Shown piece after piece: positions 18,992 to 28,582 of a DNA stretch of 64,000 bases. Source of the stretch: Skeletonema tropicum (taxonomy: Eukaryota; Bacillariophyta; Thalassiosirophyceae; Thalassiosirales; Thalassiosiraceae); contig CM074129.1 of NCBI GenBank assembly GCA_037178625.1, forward strand, positions 3,162,001 through 3,226,000, written 5' to 3'. The position numbers and the translations under genes were made by a program. The notes under the pieces were generated by a model. It was given only the letters and a program-made list of their open reading frames with translations. It had not been told where the DNA came from and ran no database searches. Numbering within the stretch: the stretch's first letter is position 1; every line of letters begins with the position of its first letter.

Positions 18992-20020
18992 TCAAGCGTT
19001 GCTGCAAATCGGGAGGCTAAGTGAATGTTCAAGAGTCACTTGATCTGTTTCTCTATCTGTAGTTGCCTCAACGATTTGTACAGAGACAGGGACTCCTGAT
19101 AACGGAGAGAACACATGTGGAAAGAAGAGATGATAGGAAATCAAACCGCATATTGACCCCAATGCAGATCCAGCAATGATATCACTAGGATGATGCCAAT
19201 TGTCTGTCAACCGAGATGTTGCTACCCAAAAACTCATCAGCAGTGGACAACAGGACAGGAGCAAAGACGCCTTTCCCTTCAAATATGCAGTTTTTGGTAC
19301 AATTGATCTTCCTAAACCAACTCTCCCAATCAGAAACAAAGTCAACACCATCATTCCACAAAAGGACAACGATGAATGTCCCGATGGAAAAGACATTCTG
19401 GCTTCCATTTCCATTTCGTCTCCGTTGGTGCATGCCAAAGTTGACGCGTCAAAGCCACACATTTGATAGAAGTTAGGACGCAATCTGCCCACGTAAATTT
19501 TGAATGTTTGTGTGACCAACTCACTCAGGCCAATTGCAACGAGGATGGTACATACCCCAGCATGCACGTTGTGAAGTGGTGTGTTATTAGGTAACGTAGA
19601 GAGAACCAAAGGAAATACAGCCCCGAGAATGACGCATACACAAAATGGTATCCATAGCGATACAAACCAAAGCTTGGGACCAGGGAATGTAGCTTCGGAT
19701 TTCGGTATGAGTTCGTTGGCCAATGTCAAATCAATCATGACATCTCCAGCCTGAGTCACCTGATATGGTATGGGCCGAATGTTGAGAAACCCATTGTATT
19801 GAAAGACCTTTGGCAAATAGCAGCCGACAAAGAAAAATGTTATGGAAGCGATGACTTCTATCGCGAGCTTGAGCGTCATATTTTCATAGAATGAGGTCAT
19901 AATTTCGGCAGGAGTGCGTGCCTGAACAAATGCCTTGTCGTAAAGCGAAGAATACGACGAATCTCTGCGTAGTTGTTTGGAGTTATCGTATGCTTTGCTC
20001 TCTCTTGTTAGGCTACTCAT
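18992..20020 (-). CDS. PAP2-family lipid phosphate phosphatase
   Basis: A protein of 342 aa with six predicted membrane helices. All three phosphatase motifs are present: K-I-Y-V-G-R-L-R-P (C1), P-S-G-H (C2) and S-R-L-T-D-N-W-H-H-P-S-D (C3, catalytic His). The long segment between TM1 and C1 matches the LPP layout. The enzyme dephosphorylates phosphatidic acid, lysophosphatidic acid or diacylglycerol pyrophosphate in a membrane. The length is slightly above the usual 290-320 aa because of Ser/Thr-rich ends. It is convergent with the SGNH-like gene (89 bases) and divergent from the lipase gene at 20497, so two lipid enzymes share one promoter region. Confidence 0.92.
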   Translation of the reverse strand: MSSLTRESKAYDNSKQLRRDSSYSSLYDKAFVQARTPAEIMTSFYENMTLKLAIEVIASITFFFVGCYLPKVFQYNGFLNIRPIPYQVTQAGDVMIDLTLANELIPKSEATFPGPKLWFVSLWIPFCVCVILGAVFPLVLSTLPNNTPLHNVHAGVCTILVAIGLSELVTQTFKIYVGRLRPNFYQMCGFDASTLACTNGDEMEMEARMSFPSGHSSLSFCGMMVLTLFLIGRVGLGRSIVPKTAYLKGKASLLLSCCPLLMSFWVATSRLTDNWHHPSDIIAGSALGSICGLISYHLFFPHVFSPLSGVPVSVQIVEATTDRETDQVTLEHSLSLPICSNA

Positions 20021-20496
20021 TTCCAGGTCGATGAATGCAATCTGCTCTGTTGTTTTGCGAGCTACTGTGTCTGACTGCTACAATTTGCTAAGTATCGCAT
20101 TCACTTGCATAATGCACTTGCTCACTATAATAATATTCGATATGCTCAATGCATGCATGCACTTGCTCTTCATTTTTTTGCGTTTCCGTCTTGAAGAGGC
20201 TGATCTACAGAGTGATTGCCGCTGCGACAAAAAAGGTCATGAGTATCTATGTCTAGAATGTACTTATGTAAAGGATAAGTCGTAGTGGTAAGGTACCTTC
20301 CATCAAAATGAAAATCCAAAATCCATGCCATACGCATTATCATTCACTGTTCGTTCATCAAGCAGAATATACTTCTGCAGCAGCAAGATAAGTTAGAAGT
20401 TAGCACAGGTTGATATCTACATCTTGGTCTACTACTCAAACACGACGCCCAAGAAAGCCGATTGGTTGATAGAAACATCTCTCCAAGATTCCAGAA
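20021..20496. promoter_or_regulatory. divergent intergenic region
   Basis: These 476 AT-rich bases lie between the PAP2 gene (-) and the class 3 lipase gene (+). A TATGCTCAATGCATGCATGCACTTG stretch near 20140 holds overlapping GCATGC palindromes. No gene was recognised. Confidence 0.4.
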
Positions 20497-21714
20497 ATGT
20501 TTCCTCATCGTATTTTAATAACTGCGAGGGTAGCACTGCAGCCGCAGAGAAGATCTTTCGCCTCCGCTGCAGTTTCTTCTTCATTAAATTCTAAAAATCA
20601 ACATCAGAAAACGCACAAGTATGCTGCCTACGCATTAGCAGCAGTAAGCGCGATGTCAGCTGTGTCCATATATACACGTCACATACGTCACGAAAAAGTG
20701 TCTTCACTAACTTCTGCTCAGGACAGTGGCCTTTTGTCACGATATAAAGCATTATATATCATAGAAACAATAACACGAGCCGGCCTAATGGGATCTACCA
20801 AAAGTGTGAGGGAGGAACTGGATTTACTCCGAAAGTATCACATAGAACACGGTTATCATGGTGGACTTATCGTTCGGGATTTGAGTCAACCATTATTCTC
20901 ATTCGATGAACATAACGATGCAAAAAGTGCTATAGCTGAGTCTGATAGTCAAATTTGGAACGATGAAGGAGTGCGCGACACTATGAAGAAAACAGCTGTA
21001 GAAAGTGATAGTGGCTCAATCGAAAGGAACATAGATATGGCTCAACGCGAATGTTACTATTTATACTATGAGATCAAGCCGAACGGGCACACAAAGCAAG
21101 AAATCTTCTGTCGAGGAACCACTTTATTAGTTGACGTTATGACATGTCTGCAATCATGGTTTGTTTATGACGAGGAGTTGGGCTGTCATGTACATCACGG
21201 ATTCAAGAAACATGCTGATAGAGTCGTAGAGGATGTGCTCCCTTTGCTGGCAAAGCCGAGTGACTTAAGCACTGTGGAAGTAGCTGGCCATAGTTTGGGC
21301 GGGGCAGTTGCCATGTTGGTCGCGGTGAAATTGAAAAAACGAGGATACCGTGTAACAAATGTATTGTCGGTTGCTGGCCCTCGGGTATGTCGCGGATACA
21401 ACGATAGAGACATTCTAGAGGGATTACTACCGAAACAAACAATACGCATCGAAAATGATTTGGACATAGTTCCATTTCTTCCACCTTCAGGAGTGTCTGC
21501 AGGTGATAAGTTGTGGCTAGTGTCAGACAAAGGCCAAGAGAAGATATTCCTATTACCAAAAGCATGGCTGACAGATCCAATAAACTCATGGGCTGAGTCA
21601 GTGATATTGAATCTGAAGCTTTTTGAAACTATTTGGAATCAATCTAAGACACATAAAATCGCGACTCACGTGACGAGGCTGAAAAAGAACTTGGCAGACG
21701 TAATTAATGATTAG
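20497..21714 (+). CDS. Class 3 (fungal-type) lipase with organelle-type N-terminus
   Basis: A protein of 405 aa. The first 30 residues are basic and Ser/Ala-rich (R-I-L-I-T-A-R-V-A-L-Q-P-Q-R-R-S-F), like a mitochondrial pre-sequence, followed by a possible membrane helix (about 42-60). The lipase domain has the F-C-R-G-T oxyanion segment, the nucleophile elbow G-H-S-L-G-G (Ser near 265), and a candidate acid in N-D-L-D-I-V-P-F-L-P. The catalytic His is probably in the last 60 residues (T-H-K-I-A-T-H). It should hydrolyse acylglycerols or galactolipids. It is divergent from the PAP2 phosphatase gene. Localisation is a prediction only. Confidence 0.85.
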   Translation: MFPHRILITARVALQPQRRSFASAAVSSSLNSKNQHQKTHKYAAYALAAVSAMSAVSIYTRHIRHEKVSSLTSAQDSGLLSRYKALYIIETITRAGLMGSTKSVREELDLLRKYHIEHGYHGGLIVRDLSQPLFSFDEHNDAKSAIAESDSQIWNDEGVRDTMKKTAVESDSGSIERNIDMAQRECYYLYYEIKPNGHTKQEIFCRGTTLLVDVMTCLQSWFVYDEELGCHVHHGFKKHADRVVEDVLPLLAKPSDLSTVEVAGHSLGGAVAMLVAVKLKKRGYRVTNVLSVAGPRVCRGYNDRDILEGLLPKQTIRIENDLDIVPFLPPSGVSAGDKLWLVSDKGQEKIFLLPKAWLTDPINSWAESVILNLKLFETIWNQSKTHKIATHVTRLKKNLADVIND

Positions 21715-22027
21715 ATTCTAAAAGAAGAAGCAGACATTCCAGCTATTAGTCAGCTCCAAGGTTGGATCTATCACCATGAAAAATAGGTCCAATCGAAATA
21801 GATATCAATACAAAAAAGTGGCACAGCTACACATACTTTCTATACAAGATAAAGATAATCACCCTCATTCGCACTAACTCTAATGAACACGTTTGAAGAT
21901 GTGTCTGCAAAACCACGTTCGACACTGATGCAAGATTCAAATTATAATGCTAGACAATCAATGCGTCAATTTGATTAGCATATGCTCACAACATTCACAT
22001 CCAGCATAAAAGCACATTCAAGCTTGT
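21715..22027. other. intergenic between lipase gene and satellite array
   Basis: These 313 AT-rich bases form the 3' flank of the lipase gene. Nothing else was recognised. Confidence 0.4.
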
Positions 22028-24064
22028 CGTACGCATCGTCCTCACTATACGCAGGAGCCGCTTCTAGTGGCCCATTATATTCAATGGCGATAACATACAA
22101 GCACATTGTCGCTGCTCAGACGGATAACGTACGTAGAACCGTTGCTACATCCTAATAGTTGATCTGAGAGGTCCAATTTAAGCTGGCCGGCTGCACCTCA
22201 ATCAGCCAGATCGTATCGTAAATGACCATTCTGATGACGATAGATACCATTGGGTGCGGTTGGGTGCCATTATGTGATGCAGAACACTGAACCTCTCACA
22301 TCAGCTACGAGGTTGTAGCATCGCTTCTACGGACGCTAGTCGTCTGAGCAGTACAAATGAGCTTGTGTAGTATCACCGCCGACTATAATGGGCACCTAGA
22401 AGCGTCTCATGCCCATTCTGATGACGATAGATACCATTGGGTGCGGTTGGGTGCCATTGGGTGCTGCTAATGCTGGCCAGCCCACACTGGACCTCTCACA
22501 TCAGCTACGAGGTTGTAGCATCGCTTCTACGGCCGCTAGTCGTCTGAGCAGTACAAATGAGCTTGTGTAGTATCACCGCCGACTTTATTGGGCACCTAGA
22601 AGCGTCTCATGCCCATTCTGATGATGATAAATACCATTGGGGGCCATTGGGTGCTGCTAATGCTGGCAAGCCCACACTGGACCTCTCACATCAGCTACGA
22701 GGTTGTAAGTAGCATCGCTTCTACGGACGCTAGTCGTCTGAGCAGTACAAATGAGCTTGTGTAGTATCACCGCCGACTATAATGGGCACCTAGAAGCGTC
22801 TCATGCCCATTCTGATGACGATAGATACCATTGGGTGCCATTGTGTGCTGCTGGCCAGCCCACACTGGACCTCTCACATCAGCTACGAGGTTGTAGCATC
22901 GCTTCTACGGACGCTAGTCGTCTGAGCAGTACAAATGAGCTTGTGTAGTATCACCGCCGACTATAATGGGCACCTAGAAGCGTCTCATGCCCATTCTGAT
23001 GACGATAGATACCATTGGGTGCCGTTGGGTGCCATTGGGTGCTGTTGTATAATGGACCTCTCACGTCAGCTACGAGGTTGTAGCATCGCTTCTACGGACG
23101 CTAGTCGTCTGAGCAGTACAAATGAGCTTGTGTAGTATCACCGCCGACTATAATGGGCACCTAGAAGCGTCTCATGCCCATTCTGATGACGATAGATACC
23201 ATTGAGTGCCATTGGGTGCTGCTAATGCTGGCCAGCCCACACTGGACCTCTCACATCAGCTACGAGGTTGTAGCATCGCTTCTACGGACGCTAGTCGTCT
23301 GAGCAGTACAAATGAGCTTGTGTAGTATCACCGCCGACTATAATGGGCACCTAGAAGCGTCTCATGCCCATTCTGATGACGATAGATACCATTGGGTGCC
23401 ATTGTGTGCTGCTGGCCAGCCCACACTGGACCTCTCACATCAGCTACGAGGTTGTATCATCGCTTCTACGGACGCTAGTCGTCTGAGCAGTACAAATGAG
23501 CTTGTGTAGTATCTATCACCGCCGACTATAATGGGCACCTAGAAGCGTCTCATGCCCATTCTGATGACGATAGATACCATTGGGTGCCATTGGGTGCTGC
23601 AGTACACTGGACCTCTCACATCAGCTACGAGGTTGTAGCATCGCTTCTACGGACGTTAGTCGTCTGAGCAGTACAAATGAGCTTGTGTAGTATCACCGCC
23701 GACTTTATTGGGCACCTAGAAGCGTCTCATGCCCATTCTGATGATGATAAATACCATTGGGTGCCATTGGGTGCTGCTAATGCTGGCCAGCCCACACTGG
23801 ACCTCTCACATCAGCTACGAGGTTGTAGCATCGCTTCTACGGCCGCTAGTCGTCTGAGCAGTACAAATGAGCTTGTGTAGTATCACCGCCGACTACAATG
23901 GGCACCTAGAAGCGTTTGTATCTATCGTCGTCACTATGTGCATGAGCCGCTTCTAGTGGCCCATTATACTCAATGACGATAACATACAATCACATTGTCG
24001 CTTCTCAGACTGATAGCTTGAATGGAAGCAATGCTACATCCTCGTAGCTGATCTATTCTCATTC
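22028..24064. repeat. Satellite-like tandem array, nine units of about 182-200 bp, with inverted diverged end units
   Basis: Nine direct copies are marked by the word GTCGTCTGAGCAGTACAAATG at about 22339, 22539, 22733, 22919, 23106, 23296, 23477, 23659 and 23859. Spacing varies from 182 to 200 because of small indels around a GGGTGCCATT short repeat. The left flank (about 22028-22174) and right flank (about 23920-24064) each carry one full unit in the opposite orientation, diverged to roughly 70%. The two flank units are direct repeats of each other. Each internal unit holds a 65-67 codon open frame starting ATGAGCTTGTG, but unit lengths change by non-multiples of three, so I do not call these genes. 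Confidence 0.9.
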
Positions 24065-24232
24065 ATCAACAATGTAGGAGTACTAAGGTATCAACAGTTT
24101 ATCTTTTCTTGGCAGTAAACTCGTCATGCTCATCAGCATTACTCGGTTTTACTTACAGTATAAAAGCGGGCAAAATGGAGAACTCTATTTACATTATTTC
24201 TCTCTTGCTACATTATAACGACCACTCTAATC

Positions 24233-27200
24233 TTACGAAAAGAAATCTTCTTGTGACGCCCTTGATCCATCATATGAAGCCTGTCGCTCAAACAAACGCA
24301 CATCTCCACTCAAAGCAACAAGAACATTACCAACTTCTGACGCATCTTCCACAAAGAACGAAGCTTTGGTTGGCTTCTTCCCTACCGCGACATTAAATGC
24401 ATACGAGTTTCGTTCATCAGAATCCGAAGCAAAGTTGAGCACGGACGAAAACATCTTTTCATCACTAATATCATCCCCCATACATAGAACAAAGTCTACA
24501 GCACTCTTCTTTTGCTCCTCTTCCAGGATTTGTTTCACAATGTGACCCTTGTGCAACTTTTTGGGTACCACCTCCAAAATTCCCTTCAGTGCAACGAAGC
24601 GAACATCGAAGGAACGTAGTGCTTCTCCCAGCTCTGTCACCAAATGCGATGCTTGCAGTGAGCCCCACTCTGGATCACAGGAGTAATACGACCACCCAAT
24701 ACTAGAATGCGTAAGTTTCACAAAAGAACCATTCGTCCTGGCAGTGAACTTTGAGATGATAGGCATTGCAACTTTTTTGACAGCATTCCAATCCACACCA
24801 AAGTCAAGGTATTTCCAAACACGCTCAGCACCACCCGGGTGGGCAAAACATGCTCCATTACTGGCCGCTAGACCAAGCCCGGGAATATTCCCAACAGCCA
24901 TCTCTAGATTCTGCTGAGAATCACCTGATACAACGTACACAGTGTTATTGGGGTCTGCACACAATCTGCTCAGGGCAAGTGTCGTTAGCTGGGACGGTTT
25001 GAAGCCCGACGTACCCAAAATTTCACGCTTCAAATACTTTCCAGCTGGTTCTTTTACCACCAGAGTCCCATTGAAGTCGATAAATATCACTCTCTTCTTC
25101 GATGTCTTGAATGCATGCTCGAGGGACGGCAAGTCAAGTTTCTCGAGTCCTAATTCAATCTCCCTAGCTAATATTGCATCTGGCGTACCATCTCCGACAG
25201 CTTCTGTTCTTGTACTTTCGACAGTCGCATCATTCAAATCACGTAACACATTTCGAGTCCAAAGGCCAGATGGGCAAGAGGAAACAAAATCAATATCTCG
25301 ACCTCTTCGGGCATCCCGCTCACCCGCGCTCATCGTGAGAGCGTAATCCATAGACGTTACACACATTTTGATATCAAACGGGTTGACTCTGAGCGCACCA
25401 TTAAGAATAGCGCTTACAGCCGAAAATTCAGATGCGATCACAATACCCGGGGTCGCAGGTTCTTTCCTTGCATACACGTACTCCAAAGGGCACAAGTTTA
25501 AGCCTTCCCGAATTGGCGTGTGCATTACTACATTGGAAGCGGTCCAGATCGCAAGTCTTTGGTCAATTGGGAGAACGCTTCCAACCTGCTCTTCGTAGTC
25601 AATCACATTGTGTCCAAATCTTGCCTGAATACGTTGTACCAATAATCGAACCTCACGGAGGGTATCCGCTTCATCAACTCGACGCGTTGCAGGTATGAGG
25701 CAACGTTGTAGCAGCACTATCTTTGACTGCCACACTGGGTAATCAGTGAGGAGACGTTCAAAAGCTAATAACTTCAAACTCACACCCGAGAGTCGCTGTG
25801 CGACGTCAATGGCAGCTATTATACTTCTTCCTTGATGCTTTTTCTTCAACATCGCCGACTCCTCCTCAACGGAGGGGAATACTAGCAATGCATCAATAAT
25901 GTCAGTTTCTACACTGACGTTACTCACAGAGACCAAGATTTTGGTACCTCTGTGTCTTACTCCAATAAGACCGCCTGCCAAACTTTCATACGTCAGACCT
26001 AAAATGCGCTTTGCCGCGTTGAGGAAATGGCGTGCATGATCAAAAGCATGAAAGCCAACAACGTCAGCATGAAGCATTCCCTCCAACAAAGCCTCCCCAT
26101 GCTCAAGCTCTCGAAACACTTGGGATGTGGGAAATGGTACGTGAATAAAGAATACCATGCGAATCGGGCGAACAAGATCTTTTGCATCCTCTTCGACCGC
26201 AGACTCGTCAATAGATGTTAGAGGAGCATTCTTAGCATCAGTCACAACGTCAGTTTCCTTTCGCATCTCACGAAGCATGCGAGGCAAAAGAGCGAGATGA
26301 TAATCGTGAACCCAGACAGAATCACCTCCAGAAACTAGCTGACCAACAACTTCACTGAATCTTTGGTTCACTTTGATGTAGGCCTGCCACCAACTATCCA
26401 AACGACTCTGATCCCAATCACTTTGTACCTGCTTTATTGGTTCTTGCGATACGCTCCCACTGCGCCTCCTCGCATGTGCTTCAGCTGCCGCCAATCTACA
26501 AGCCTCGACATGGTCCGATTTACTCATGCTCTTCTGCCGCTGTCCCCATCCGTTGGTGGCCAGCTCTAATAAATCCACATTATGAAAACTTGGCCACAAA
26601 ACTTGCTTGCAAAAGCCCAGGTACATTAAATCGAGCAAATGTTCCTCCTCAAAAAAGATTGGTATACAATCCATAGGTTCCAACACTTTTCGAATTGCCT
26701 CCCTCTCTTTTGGATCACGTAATGCTTGTACTGGGATGTTCGAAACGGTACCAAGCCATGTCGTCTTTCGAGTGGAAGATACTCCATGCATTTCTGATTT
26801 TGCAATGAGGGATTCCGACCAACACGCCGTCCATGCCGATGTTTCAGGATCACGCGTAAGAATGACAGGAAGATGGTAGCAAGCAATATACATAGATTCT
26901 GGTTCCGACCCCTCACGTTCTGAATTATCCATTGGATCGTCATCTTCATTCGCCTCAACCGCATGATCTTTCCCAGTAATGGTCGCCCCCTTGATATCAT
27001 CCTTTTCTTTATCTTCAAGTGACCAATACGCCTGGAAGGAGGGGTCCGCGCTAACATTCCAGTGATCCACAACATCAATATCTTGCACATCATCCTCATC
27101 CGAATATGCAAGAGAGCGAGTTCTGTAGGGAAGAGCGCTCACACCCTCCCATGTTAGCACAGCTTGTGTTTCATTGCCAACTAGAGATGCAAACGATGTA

Positions 27201-28117
27201 GAGGAGCTTAATCCACTAGAGGAAGGATTCGTTTCTTCAGCTTCGAGCTGGCTGCTCGAAAGAACAACAGGGTTGCCTAATGCATCGTACAAACTGGAAT
27301 GGCGTTTATGTTTTTTCCCTTTCTTGCCATCATCGCTCTCTTTGTCCTTTGCGTTATCCTCCGAGGTAGGTGGGAGGGGATTTTCATACAGCACGGGAGG
27401 GAATTGAAACTCGGCTTCTTCCTCCTCATGATGTGAAATGCCACCCACATCTCCTGCATACGAAGGCGATGTGGAGGATGTGGATCGTCGCCCATGAGAT
27501 GTGTGTTCTTCCTCATCATCTTCGCTCCCCGGTGGAGTCGTTGCAACAGTTAAAGTTCCTCTACCCGTTGAGGCACTACCATCATCATCATGATCTCTCT
27601 TTGAACACATCGACCAGTCAATAGTAGCTCCCGGAGTTACAGCCACATATCGATAACGGTGTAAAAGTGGCCCCAATAATCCTGCTGCCCCACCACCACC
27701 ACCACCGCTGCCCCCGTCCTGATCAGCAGCATCTCTCTCCATCGCCGCAGCCAACGCATTCTCCGCACTCCCCCCATCATCAATCACCACCACCGGCTTG
27801 GTCGTTTTCCAAATAGGGTACGATTCCGGATCCGTGTACATCTCGACAGTATTTTGCAACAGTCGATTGTGCATCCGCGCCAAATTGGCACTGACGCTCC
27901 CCTTATCTGCCAAGTTGCCGGTGCTAAAAATATCCGAGCTGACACTGTGATCGTCTCCTCCGGCGTTATTGTCTTTGTTGTCGTCGGGGACGTCGTTCTG
28001 TGGTGGAGGACCGATTGTGGAAGTTACACGGAGGGTGGTTCCGAGGGGTAGTTCGGCGTGGCAGGAGAAATGGAGCCGGAGGATTTTGCCTTGGTGGCGT
28101 TTAGTATCGCCTTTCAT
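24233..28117 (-). CDS. Trehalose-6-phosphate synthase/phosphatase-like protein (CBM20-GT20-HAD), eroded active sites
   Basis: A protein of 1294 aa. Residues about 10-170 form a CBM20-type starch-binding module with long inserts (P-I-W-K-T-T, Y-R-Y-V-A-V-T-P-G-A-T-I-D-W). After an acidic linker comes a GT20 domain (about 400-960): V-W-V-H-D-Y-H-L-A-L-L-P, F-F-I-H-V-P-F-P-T-S, G-F-H-A-F-D-H-A-R-H-F. The C-terminal HAD/TPP domain (about 1010-1280) has C-M-G-D-D-I-S-D-E. Key residues are changed. The usual R-x5-K pair of the donor site (V-D-R-L-D-Y-T-K-G) reads I-D-V-A-Q-R-L-S-G, the N-terminal S-G-G-L loop is not found, and the TPP motif D-x-D-G-T reads D-F-N-G-T. This resembles plant class II TPS proteins, regarded as regulators. 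A sensing role linked to storage glucan is inferred; activity would need testing. Confidence 0.85.
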   Translation of the reverse strand: MKGDTKRHQGKILRLHFSCHAELPLGTTLRVTSTIGPPPQNDVPDDNKDNNAGGDDHSVSSDIFSTGNLADKGSVSANLARMHNRLLQNTVEMYTDPESYPIWKTTKPVVVIDDGGSAENALAAAMERDAADQDGGSGGGGGGAAGLLGPLLHRYRYVAVTPGATIDWSMCSKRDHDDDGSASTGRGTLTVATTPPGSEDDEEEHTSHGRRSTSSTSPSYAGDVGGISHHEEEEAEFQFPPVLYENPLPPTSEDNAKDKESDDGKKGKKHKRHSSLYDALGNPVVLSSSQLEAEETNPSSSGLSSSTSFASLVGNETQAVLTWEGVSALPYRTRSLAYSDEDDVQDIDVVDHWNVSADPSFQAYWSLEDKEKDDIKGATITGKDHAVEANEDDDPMDNSEREGSEPESMYIACYHLPVILTRDPETSAWTACWSESLIAKSEMHGVSSTRKTTWLGTVSNIPVQALRDPKEREAIRKVLEPMDCIPIFFEEEHLLDLMYLGFCKQVLWPSFHNVDLLELATNGWGQRQKSMSKSDHVEACRLAAAEAHARRRSGSVSQEPIKQVQSDWDQSRLDSWWQAYIKVNQRFSEVVGQLVSGGDSVWVHDYHLALLPRMLREMRKETDVVTDAKNAPLTSIDESAVEEDAKDLVRPIRMVFFIHVPFPTSQVFRELEHGEALLEGMLHADVVGFHAFDHARHFLNAAKRILGLTYESLAGGLIGVRHRGTKILVSVSNVSVETDIIDALLVFPSVEEESAMLKKKHQGRSIIAAIDVAQRLSGVSLKLLAFERLLTDYPVWQSKIVLLQRCLIPATRRVDEADTLREVRLLVQRIQARFGHNVIDYEEQVGSVLPIDQRLAIWTASNVVMHTPIREGLNLCPLEYVYARKEPATPGIVIASEFSAVSAILNGALRVNPFDIKMCVTSMDYALTMSAGERDARRGRDIDFVSSCPSGLWTRNVLRDLNDATVESTRTEAVGDGTPDAILAREIELGLEKLDLPSLEHAFKTSKKRVIFIDFNGTLVVKEPAGKYLKREILGTSGFKPSQLTTLALSRLCADPNNTVYVVSGDSQQNLEMAVGNIPGLGLAASNGACFAHPGGAERVWKYLDFGVDWNAVKKVAMPIISKFTARTNGSFVKLTHSSIGWSYYSCDPEWGSLQASHLVTELGEALRSFDVRFVALKGILEVVPKKLHKGHIVKQILEEEQKKSAVDFVLCMGDDISDEKMFSSVLNFASDSDERNSYAFNVAVGKKPTKASFFVEDASEVGNVLVALSGDVRLFERQASYDGSRASQEDFFS

Positions 28118-28271
28118 ATTTGATTGCTTGCGTTGTTATGGTGCAATGTTAGGTGGTATGATGATGTTCCTGCCATGGAGGCCGACAACATCAATACAAT
28201 ACCTATGTAGAAGCTGCGCTGCTTCATTCCGTATGTCGTTACATATGTACATAGATTTGAGAAAGAAGATA

Positions 28272-28436
28272 CAGTGGGTCCAAAGAAGTTGCCCGCCTCG
28301 ATCATTGCCCGTCCACAGTAGGTAGTCCCCCCCAAAAGTCCGGACACTATTAAATTCCCTTACAGTAGTTGCCCGTCCACAATGATGCCCGCACCTTTAG
28401 AGGACATTCCCGCGGGCAATTATGGTGGACTCACTG
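28272..28436. mobile_element. Degenerate mariner-type MITE remnant
   Basis: The ends of this 165-bp segment are imperfect inverted repeats of about 25 bases (CAGTGGGTCCA...TTGCCCGC and its complement, roughly 6 mismatches). TA lies directly outside both ends (28270-28271 and 28437-28438). Internally a second TACAGTAGTTGCCCGTCCAC copy (about 28362-28382) suggests nested or internally duplicated ends. No coding sequence. It sits in the upstream region of the trehalose-phosphate synthase-like gene. The remaining bases to 28582 hold nothing recognisable. Confidence 0.55.
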
Positions 28437-28582
28437 TAGACTAAGAAAAGAAATCGTCAGTGAAGTTCGAAAAGGGGTTTAGAGGGCCTGAATACGGTCC
28501 ACTATCTACTCACTGAGGTAAGTTGTCGACGTTGAGTAGATAGAATTGTTTGCAACGATCAAAAGTATGCATTATGTTATGA

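Noticed and set aside
22751..23880. Repeated 65-67 codon open frames (starting M-S-L-C-S-I-T-A-D)
   Set aside because: They arise from the satellite unit itself. Unit lengths vary by non-multiples of three, the 3' parts differ, and no signal or domain is present.
22028..24064. CRISPR-like array
   Set aside because: Units are about 190 bp with no short unique spacers, in a eukaryotic genome; it is a satellite-type tandem repeat.
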